From Trema orientale (lineage: Eukaryota; Streptophyta; Magnoliopsida; Rosales; Cannabaceae), in contig JXTC01000379.1 in NCBI GenBank assembly GCA_002914845.1, positions 62,001 through 126,000 on the forward strand: a stretch of 64,000 nt of DNA. Direction: 5' to 3'. This document shows, in pieces, positions 39,201-48,779 of the stretch; position 1 is the stretch's first letter; the number at the start of each line of letters is the position of its first letter. The position numbers and the translations under genes are program-made. Below the pieces are notes generated by a model. It was not told the origin of the DNA and did not search any database. It was given only the letters and a program-made list of their open reading frames with translations.

Positions 39201-41030
39201 CGTAAAAGAAAAGAGTGGTTGGCACCTCCCAATCCCTTTATGACCAAGCCAAGCTCATTAAACAAAAAACTTGTAGTTGGCTTGATACCTAATGTGTTTT
39301 CAAGTCAAACCAAATAAGAAGGAAAAAAAAAATTATGAGTGACTCAATACCTTTTGTTGTTTTGGAGCCAAGCCCAATTGTAACAAAATAATTGTGGTTG
39401 GCTTGGTACCCCGGATATTCTAAGTCGATTTTAATCATAAGAAGATAATTATGTTCACCCAATACCTCCATGTGTTTTTGAATCAAGCCTTGACAACATT
39501 TGTCATTAAAGCCACAATCGTGTGCGTCAATTATTTTCTCAAAGATTTCAAAAAATACCTATATGTGTCATTTATATGGGCTATTTGGACAAAAACAAGT
39601 ATCACTCTCGCACCAAAGAAGGATCACTGATGACTATAAATATGTCGCTTTCCATCAAAATAGGTAAGCCACCATTTACACTCAAAAAAATCCTATTGTT
39701 TTGACATTTTCTTTTCTTTGACATTCTTCTATTTCTTTGTTGCACTACTTTAGCCCACAATTAACTTAGGTGTCAAAGAGTATTTGACATGTACCACATC
39801 AATACGACTATCTTAACTTATGTCATTGGACCATTGCATTTTTCCCTCTACAAGTTTGGTCTAACCTCAACATCAATAATGAAGGTTTTCATTTACAAAA
39901 TGGAGTGCGAGGCACAAAAAGTTGGTGTTTAAGAGAAATCTCATACCAACATATTGGACTATTGTAAACAAAAATATAATTAAATTTGGTGAAGAAGGGG
40001 TATGCAGACTAGAATGAAAAAAATAGAGAAGATATGTTCGAGAAACAAATGAGCTATCAAAATAGCGATGATCGAAGGGAGGGAAAAGAGAAATAGAGAA
40101 AAGGATTCTTTTATTATGGTTACTATTATTTGTTTCCTTTTCATTTTTTTTAACACCATTGCCATTCAAAAATCATATGTGTAGTGCATATAAGTCAAAT
40201 TCTGTTACAAATTAGTAGAAGTAAGTAGTTTGGATTTATTAGCTATAAATTTGTGAATTTAAGTGGTGAAATTTAGGCTCAATACTTTTTTTCTCCCCAT
40301 ATGTTACTAATACCCGGTTTTCATTTTAATAGTTTCATACTTATTTTTAAGCATACATTTTATGTATAAATATATTAGTATATATTTAAAATACAAAAAT
40401 ATGCTTATGATATACATTTCTCTAAAAACAAGCATAAAAATGGGTGAAAGTTGGCTCGATCAAGCTAGTTACCACTCCGTGGGATAAAATCATAGAACAT
40501 ACTTTTTCAAAGACTTTGAATTGCCGCTCTTCTTGTTACAAAATACATTTTTAGGAAGAATCTGTTGCTTTCTATATCCGCTGTTTGAAAGAAGTAAATG
40601 GGCAAAGCTTTTTTGCCTTGCCTTGATTACCACCTGACTTGATGATGCTCATCTAGCAGGAATGAATCCATTGAAAATACAAAATGGGTATTTATGTACT
40701 TTTCCCATTTATGAGTTTTATTCAAAAAAATAAAATAAAATTAGCCTTCTTAACCAAATAGCTTTAGATCATTATTTAAGAAATAGTCATTTTCAAACTC
40801 TATTAAAAATGATCAAATTTTGGGGAAAAAAAAAAAAACAAAACATATCAGTTTTATAATAGGGTTTTGGATACTTATACCTATTTTTCAAGAAATATTA
40901 CTAAATTTATGACCTTTCAAAAATAATAAAAGTTCCGAACGACCTTTCATGTTATTTTTCTAAATACTTTGGGAGCTAGAAAAAACGGTGGCATTTTAGT
41001 AAATAAGTCATCTTTTTTTTTTTTTTTTAA
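36270..41030. other. Intergenic repeat-rich region, no gene seen
   Basis: No supported gene. Degenerate words such as AAAATATCATTTTT recur at 36640-37460 and 37620-37740. A cluster of TAACTAGTAACCGGTAACTAG-like words lies at 37735-37850. Long T or A tracts occur at 38180-38201 and 40826-40838. The sequence looks like several layers of old non-coding repeats. Confidence 0.5.
39243..39480. repeat. Diverged two-copy tandem repeat, unit about 120 bp
   Basis: Two successive blocks share CCAAGCC(A)AGC, TTGT(A/G)GTTGGCTTG(A/G)TACC, then AATAAGAAG or CATAAGAAG, and a closing CAATACCT. They are heavily diverged, and the unit boundaries are approximate. Confidence 0.5.
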
Positions 41031-41435
41031 CAGGAAACTACAAAAGTTTCCTGGAAACTACAAAGGTTTCCTGCGAAAGATCCTGTACGTAAGTAAATCA
41101 CAAGAAACCACAAATGTTTATTGAAAACTAGTTTAGTTTCTTTTTAGTGGAATGCCATCATAGGAAACCACAAAGGTTTCTTGGAAACCAGTTTGGTTTC
41201 CTTTTAGCGGAGTATCATATACGTAAGTAAATCGCTGGAAACCACAAAGGTTTCCTAGAAACTAGTTTAGTTTTCTTTTAGCAGAATGCCCTATATGTAA
41301 GTAAATCACAGGAAACCACAAAGTTTTCCTGGTAACCAAACTAGTTTCCATATAACAGAATATCATGTAGTTAACTAAATTACAAGAAACTACAAAGGTT
41401 TCCTGGAAACCAGTTTAGTTTCCTAAATATTTATC
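41031..41435. repeat. Tandem array of hairpin-forming units, about 70-78 bp each
   Basis: Five to six units, each with GGAAACCACAAAGGTTTCC (a 7-bp stem with a 5-base loop) followed by a second palindrome of the type GGAAACCAGTTTAGTTTCC, then TTTTAGCGGAATG and GTAAGTAAATCAC. Unit starts are near 41095, 41160, 41231, 41306 and 41384. A long T tract at 41012-41028 precedes the array. Confidence 0.75.
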
Positions 41436-41439
41436 CCCA

Positions 41440-42190
41440 ACAAACTAAGAAAGCAGCTCTTATTTTTCAGACCAATTAAAATCTGTTTAGTTTCCATCAT
41501 TTATAGAAAGGTATAAAGCAGGAAAATGTGAATATGTCTGTTGGAAGCCATTAAGTAATAGTAAAAGCGAGAAACCTGTTTAATTTCTATTTGAAATCAG
41601 AGATATTAATCACCAACCAATAATTTAACCAATAATGCAACTATATGCATAAAACATGATCTAATACTAGCTTCCTACGAAGGTTTCAAAAGCTTAAATG
41701 ATCCAAAATATAACCAAAAACTATAGCCTTAAGAAAACATAAATACTGATATAATTTGGATACATAATAACCTTATGACGGAAAAGAATTCGAATTGTCA
41801 CAGCAATAGAATAAGTTCAACGAATAATAATTTGGTTTCTACTCGAAACTACTGAATACTATTTTTTTTTCTCAAGTACTCAATATCAATTTGGTTTTTA
41901 GTTTTAAAAATAACAATAACTAAATTAAGACTAACATCAATTTACTATAAATATCTGTGTATCACTAGAAAACATTAACAAAATCTGTGTACAAAATGTT
42001 ATATTCATTTGAAATCAATAACGAAGAAACAAAAGCTCTCACAAATAATTTATCAGACACCAAGCGGACAGCTTTATTGTGGTCACATTTGGCATGCATA
42101 CAACCCTCACTAACTAAAGGCACACTTGGTAAACAACTATGGTTGCATCCACAACTTCTTGTTGCCAAGGGAATGAAATAAAAGTTAAAA
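41440..42190. other. Intergenic, no gene seen
   Basis: AT-rich. Overlapping short frames at 41965-42181 on both strands have no recognisable motif; the minus-strand one is Cys/His-containing but does not fit a finger pattern. It lies just downstream of the polymerase relic and may be part of the same old insertion. Confidence 0.4.
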
Positions 42191-42199
42191 AAAGAAATC

Positions 42200-42303
42200 T
42201 AAACAAGCCTTGAATAGACGACCAGCAAGTTCCACCCTTTTATTGCCATAATGATCCATATCATCTTCTGCCCTTCAACCAAATGCATATAGTAAAAAAC
42301 TGA
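42200..42303 (-). pseudogene. Relic of RNA polymerase second-largest subunit (RPB2-like)
   Basis: The minus strand reads FLLYAFG, stop, then RAEDDMDHYGNKRVELAGRL. The conserved family sequence in this region has LL.CALGRR followed by an EDDRDHYGNKRLDLAG-type block, so the match covers about 25 residues with the stop (TGA, 42275-42277) where arginine is expected. The DDxDxxGNKR motif belongs to the second-largest subunit of Pol II and Pol III; the RAEDD and DHY residues favour Pol II. Sequence on both sides does not continue the alignment, so this is one exon-sized relic and not a gene. Confidence 0.7.
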
Positions 42304-42309
42304 TGATGA

Positions 42310-43476
42310 TATAATCTAGCATAGGCAATGACAAATATATTAGACATTCAATAGTCAAGTCACCACAATGCAAATGCTTATCAAATAGATAAGGGAAGGG
42401 AAAAACTAAAACAAATAAAGTACAATCAACCACTCACAATCTAACATGTAAAAAACTCTTAATTTTCATGTAATCAAGATATAAATATAATTTGAAAAGT
42501 TAAATACATAAAGAACAACATATAACCAAAACATTGTTCAACATAACACAGCAGAACAAAACAAGTTTATTGGGCCCAATTATCCTTTCACAATCATTTT
42601 CTCTATCAAATAAAATAAAAGCCCCTGTATCACTATTTAATACCTTAATATCCCAAAAAATAAAGCTTAAGCAGAAATTAATTGAGTAACCGAACAAAAA
42701 AATTAAAAAAATTTCTAGAGAAATAATGAGAATGATTGATTATTCTAGATCTTATTTACTTATCCCAAAGGCATTTTAGCACTTTCTTACCTTGTACGGT
42801 GATATAGAAACCATTATAGAAAGCTAAACCGAACTAAAAAAAACTTAGTATAGTTTGGGATGAACTGAAAACAGATAAGGTAGAAATTGACGTTGATAGA
42901 GATACTATTGAGGAGCCAGAAGTAGTTGGAAGAGCAATGATTGCCAATACTGGAAACCCTAGCTTTAATGGGTGACTACAATGGAGATTTCATGTTCTGA
43001 AATTTCGCCCTCATCAAGTCGGAGTGAGAAAAAGAGGGGAAGTAAGGGAAAAAGATTAAGTAGTATTTTTTTTTAAATAGACCGTATAAGAAATAATAAA
43101 TTAGGCCCGATCATATTTGAGGAAATTATTCCTAAAATCGTACAGAGTGTCATTTTTCCTTTATAATAAGAAAATATTAGTACCAAAATTGATATATTTC
43201 ATATAATATTGATATGCTAATACACAAAAATTTATATAATATACATACAGTTGATATGCTATACATAGATTTAAACAAAAAAACTAAAAACAAAAGATTG
43301 AATATCATTCAACGCAAAATTTTATGTTTATATATATAGCATCTACATATATTTATATGTATAAAATCGATCTACTAAAAAACGGCTATTTAGCACAAAA
43401 AATGGAAAAAAAAAAAAAAAAGGCTATGTATTAATTAGATGAAAAAAGGTCATTTCCTAAATAGATGTGAAAAAAC
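42310..43476. other. Intergenic, no supported gene
   Basis: AT-rich. A short plus-strand open stretch around 42856-42978 encodes an acidic peptide (VEIDVDRDTIEEPEVVG); its opposite strand carries AGCTAGGGTTTCC, a telo-box-like sequence typical of plant leaders. Neither is enough for a gene call. Confidence 0.4.
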
Positions 43477-43479
43477 GGC

Positions 43480-43602
43480 TTCATATANTTTTCATGCACA
43501 TCATTATAGCCGTTAGATCACCATTAGATAATGATCTAACGGCTAAAAAAAAATACCTACACATAGGTAAAAAAAAAAAAATACCTACTGGATTGGCAAT
43601 AT
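43480..43602. mobile_element. MITE fragment, same family as 35853
   Basis: The right end read inward gives AATCCAGTAGGTATTTTTTT and then ACCTATGTGTAGGTATTTTT, as in the 35853 element. Just inside is the palindrome CCGTTAGATCACC...GATCTAACGG. The left end is unclear; a single N lies near 43488. Confidence 0.5.
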
Positions 43603-43656
43603 AGTAGATAAGCAAGTTTTTCTCTTTTTTTGAAAAAAAAATAAACATAAATTAAT

Positions 43657-44640
43657 GAGTTCTAGTATAGGAGGTGCAAGATCCCTCTTACTTGTAGGAG
43701 CAATTCTTAGACCTTTAGATTGAATCAAAGGGATAATATAATAGAATTCTATGTGTATCCTAACATACTAGATTATGCTATATTCATCTTCAATCCATGA
43801 TTTGGGCTTTAACTGAGGATTCAAAGAGACCAAAGAAGAATTTAAAAATAGAAAGAAACAGTAATCAAACAACTTTAATTAAGTAATTTTCTGATTTAAT
43901 TTGAGAAATATGATTATTATAATGAAAGTCATAGATCAAGACGAAGAAGAAAGAAGAAGGAAGACTCATCGACTCATTATATCATTTTTTGGAAAAGAAA
44001 AAAAATGATGCAAATGGTTTCATTGAGAAAATCTTGTATGACTATAACATTAATTTTGAGGCTATATTAGAGCTAGAGGGATAAATAAGAAGAAACTTGT
44101 TTGTTTCGACAACAATTACTTATTTGAAAACTAATTAATGAAATTATTTTAAAGAAAAATTAAAAGAAAACTAATTATGTATAAGAAAACAATTATTCAT
44201 GTAGATTCCTTGATCCATCCATTGTATGTAGATCAGATTAATAAAATTTAATCCCAAAAAATTGCAATTTTTCAAAAGATTTCATATGGAAATGGATAAT
44301 AAATTGAAGCCTTCGTGTATTTGGTGTTTGATTCAAACCTTAGCCTGCAGATTCTTAAATAAGAAAATTAACATTATTGGAGTTTTTCTATTTCTATCTT
44401 ATTCAGACTTTTTTTTTTTCCGGAGTAAATTCTTATTTTGTCTCTTTGAGTTTCAAATTCTTCCTTATTTAGAGTTGTAACTTTTTTTTTTCCCCTCGTT
44501 AAAACCCAAATCATGGGTTGAAGATGAGTGTAGCATAATTCTATGTGCTAGGGTACATATGGACTTCTATTATATCGTCATTTTCTAAGGGTGTAAAAAG
44601 TGCTCTTAAGAGGGATTTTGCCCCTCCTATACTAAAACTC
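43657..44640. mobile_element. Non-autonomous DNA transposon with about 170-bp inverted ends
   Basis: The left end starts GAGTTCTAGTATAGGAGG and the right end read inward starts GAGTTTTAGTATAGGAGG. The similarity continues through ATCCCTCTTA, TATAATAGAA, ATTATGCTA and CATCTTCAA(T/C)CCATGATTTG for roughly 170 bp. The interior has no transposase. No clean target duplication is visible, so the superfamily is undecided; long ends suggest Mutator-like. Confidence 0.7.
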
Positions 44641-46307
44641 CCCTTCTTTTTAAGAGAAATTCGATGATATTTTTGAATTTAATAATAATAAACGGGGTCT
44701 ATTTCCACCCTTTGTTTGCTCTCCTCACCCCTCTTTTTAGTAGCTTTTTTATTACCAAAAAGAACCTTAACAAAATTACTTTTTAATACATAATTGTTTC
44801 CTTTTCTAGAGCCATTTTTCCTCTAAAAAAGTTTGTTTTTTAAAAAAAAAAAATTCTTCACACCCTTTTTTTAAAAATGAATCATATTGAAATTATTTTT
44901 TTTTAAAAAAACTCTTCACACCCATTTTTAAAACATGAATCATAATAAGCAGAACAAAGGATGATAGATAGATGGGGTTGGGAGGAGAATAGAGAAATTA
45001 AATTGAAGGATATTATAGGAATAATAAGAGGTATAACGAGTACTTATTATATTTTGAAATTTAATGTAGAGTGTGATTTTAGAAATAGTGTGAGAAGAAT
45101 AGACACAGATGATAATAGAGTCACCCATAATAATAACTTCGCAGCCTTGTAACCTAGAAATTCCAACCTCTTTAGAATCCTTGTAACCTAGAAATTCCAA
45201 CCTCTTTAGAATCAGAAAATAAAAGAAGAAAGAAAAAAGAAAAAAGAAAAACATTAATGATTGAATAATATTTCTAATCCTAGAACTTGATCAATTTATT
45301 CTTTTAAAAATACCATGATAAGAGTGAATTTTCGTTAAGAAAGCAGAATACTGAATAAGCCAAATGTGGGAACTTTTCAAAACGAATGGGGAGAAAGTGA
45401 GAGGTGGAGAGATCAGAATTCCATTCAACTTCTACTAATGTTAATTTGAATTAAAGAACATTTTAAAGGCGTGAAAAGAAAATATATGAATTTAAATTTT
45501 ACTAAATTCTAATTCCCTTGGGTTGGGTAATTAGCAGCAAAAATCCTCGACGTTTAGTGTGTTAGTCCTGTCAGTATCCCCAAGTCTTCCGTCAAAAGAG
45601 CACCTGAAAAAAAAAAAAAAAAAAAAGGCAGGAAAACCCAGAGCCCTATGAAAACCCAGAAAACCCATAAGCCCTATTTCATTCAAACATCTCTCTTTTT
45701 CTTCTTCGTCTCCAGACTCTCGGGGATTCAAGCCAATTTAGTTGAAGAGACCAAAAAGGCCTCACATATCCACCATCGCAAATGCATATAAGGGCAGAAG
45801 TTGAGTTTTGACTCTTGAAAAGCTACTATTGAAAGACAAGGGAGTATCAGAGCAAGAAAAATAGCTCCGAACCACATATGATAAGTAAATATTGGTCAAC
45901 AGCCATGAGTATGCAGATTAATAAAGAACTTTCCAATTGCATTTGCCAGGCTTTTTTTTACAGAATTATATACCAACTTCCAAAAACTCAATAACATGGC
46001 ACCATCCCGAAAGTGCTCCCAAAAAAAAAAAAAAAAAAAGTTTCAAATTACTACATGTATTTGGACGGCGAAGGCTCAGTGTGAAACATGAATATGAATG
46101 CATTAGTACACGCACCTTTCTAATTTGGCATACAACAAAATGGAAAAAATATCATAATGGACAACATTTCGGGAACCAGAAAGAAACATTTGGAAAACAA
46201 ATACAGGGGGGGCCCCTCGTTTGAGCAGCAAGAGAAGGGCATAAACATGTGTATAGATCGATATAGGCGCCACTTTTGACAGTAAAAAACAAGATTCATA
46301 CACCTTT
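44641..46307. other. Intergenic region downstream of ARG1
   Basis: Contains a rough two-copy repeat around CTTCACACCC..TTTTTAAAA..TGAATCATA (44855-44945), an exact 34-bp duplication, and poly-A runs at 45608-45627 and 46021-46039. The part nearest 46307 should include the ARG1 3' UTR. No poly(A) signal could be assigned. Confidence 0.5.
45145..45212. repeat. Exact 34-bp tandem duplication
   Basis: The unit starting CCTTGTAACCTAGAAATTCC occurs twice head to tail without a mismatch, at 45145-45178 and 45179-45212. Perfect identity implies a recent duplication or an assembly error. Confidence 0.9.
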
Positions 46308-48741
46308 TCAACCAAGCTTCTTGTCTGATCCTTTGAGGTTGAGATTAAACCATTTCTTTTTGGCTGATTTATCTTTCCCATCAGAGCCTCCATCTTCCCC
46401 TGGACTCTCGGCCTTTGAATCTTCACCGGGAAATTTGCCACTCCCATTCCCGTTACTTAAGCCACTAGCAGCTCCACTAGTAATCACTGTCCGCGTGACA
46501 GAGAACGAAGAATGGATATTATCTCGCTGTTTCAGCAGCTCATCTACCTGAGTAGCAAAGTTGAAATGTGAGGTTGGACATACAAATATGAAGGGAAGAA
46601 AGAATCTGGTCTAGGTATGGAAAAGGAGATGCACAATCTATCACCAAATCTAGAAACATGACTTTGAAAAGATGCAAATAAACAGCCATTTCTCAGGAAT
46701 GAGCTCTAACAGATGGAATGATACGAAGTTTTAATGAATTAAAAAATGGTATAAATGTTGGTTTAAAGTAGAATCTTACCCTGTATAAATGAAAGAATAG
46801 CCTCATCAACCTCTCAAGATCAATAAAGTTAACAATCTCTATTAAAGGTATTCAATTAGTATGTCATGCATAACTATTTCTTGCTAGCATCAGGGTAGTA
46901 ATTGGGCATGTTATGACTTAAAACAAAGTGCTCACAAAACTTACTGATTGCTTCTCCTGGCTGTATCTGTTGGTCACTTCTTGAAAACGGGCCAATGCCT
47001 AGAAAGTATAATTTGAAGATTACTAAGAAATCATGAACAAATAGCCATTACAAGCCTCAGCTAAAATAAAAGGATCACTACCTTCCGGTACTCTGTCTCA
47101 AATTGGCGAAGCTCATTTCTCTTTCTTAAAATCTGAGCCTCGATATCTTTAAGCTTTTCTGTTGTTTCCTCGTATGACTTCACGCAAAGTGCCTCAATGG
47201 TGTAGGTAGCAGTCTTAAAAAAATTATCCCCTGTAAGAATCACATTCGAGATTAGCAAATTGGAGTACACCAATACATAGCACCAGAAAACAAAAGACAG
47301 CAACCAGATAACAGACCGTAAACAGCAAATATATGAGTGCCAGCTTTTAGTTCTGAGACCTCACAAGGTTGAAGACCTTCCAATCTCTTAAAGAATGCTG
47401 CTTCAGGATCCTTAGCCATAGCCAACTGCACCATCATATGGACAAATCATCATGCTTCAGCAACTAACTTCTAATCAAAGAACCATAACCCCTTTTAAAA
47501 GCAAGAGATTTAAGAAAGAAAAACCACACGAAAAAGAACCAGCATACCGCATTCACAGTTGAATCCATTCTGTACACTTGAAAATGTAGAAAGTACATCC
47601 CTGCAGATGTTACTTTACCTGTCTTCTCACTATCTTCCTATAAAATAAGAGTAATAAGCATCATTAGGGAAATCAGTTCCAGTACTTCCAACTTCTTAGA
47701 ACATTGTAACAGCAATTTTTGACATAATGAATGAGCAATTTAGCACAACTTGATTGTTTTACCAACTTTAAGCCACCAAAAGTGACTAGCAATTTGCTTA
47801 TTAATTTAATTGGTGAGGTAAAACACATGCAAAATAACTAAATGAATGTTCTTTACCAAGTGCAATATGACAAGTCAAACTACCACATCACTCAATGGCT
47901 CATACTTGGTACCCAAATAAATGCCCCCTGAAAACTCCACAAGGAATAATATGAAAGCAGCAACGATCATAGAAGCCAACTAAATAATCTCAACCCCAAT
48001 AACCAAGAGTAGAGAATCATAGCTCACTACCATCCTCTTGGCCTAGGAAAGTATCATGACCAAAGTATATGGGGGGTGTTGAAAAAATTCAAATAGGTTT
48101 TACTCTCGTATTGACTAGACTAGAGTTTCCTTTGTTGTTGTAGACATAAAATGTAAACTCTTGCACATATTTCAACGAGATAAAAAATACCATTTCTCTC
48201 CTTGGTACCAGAGTCCATCTAGTCTTATCAGAGTTTATATTTCATCATTACTACACGACAAGACAAAATAGCAAACAACAAACCACAAAAGGCTAGTTAT
48301 GAATTTTGGGTTTGTAATGCAAGATTTAAGCCTCAAGGCATTTTAGGGTATGAATTTCAACTTNNNNNNNNNNNNNNNNNNNNNNNNNNNNNNNNNNNNN
48401 NNNNNNNNNNNNNNNNNNNNNNNNNNNNNNNNNNNNNNNNNNNNNNNNNNNNNNNNNNNNNNNNNNNNNNNNNNNNNNNNNNNNNNNNNNNNNNNNNNNN
48501 NNNNNNNNNNNNNNNNNNNNNNNNNNNNNNNNNNNNNNNNNNNNNNNNNNNNNNNNNNNNNNNNNNNNNNNNNNNNNNNNNNNNNNNNNNNNNNNNNNNN
48601 NNNNNNNNNNNNNNNNNNNNNNNNNNNNNNNNNNNNNNNNNNNNNNNNNNNAGTAGTTTATATTTAAAATTGTCTTAGTATTAAATATAAGCAAGGGAAG
48701 TAGACGTGAAGGAATTTCACAACACTAGGCTCTTGTTTACC

Positions 48742-48779
<38 letters not shown>

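Noticed and set aside
41031..41435. Possible CRISPR-like array
   Set aside because: Units are diverged, spacers are short and not unique, and the surroundings are plant nuclear DNA.
48326..48694. Frames spanning the N gap
   Set aside because: They are open only because the Ns carry no stop codons.
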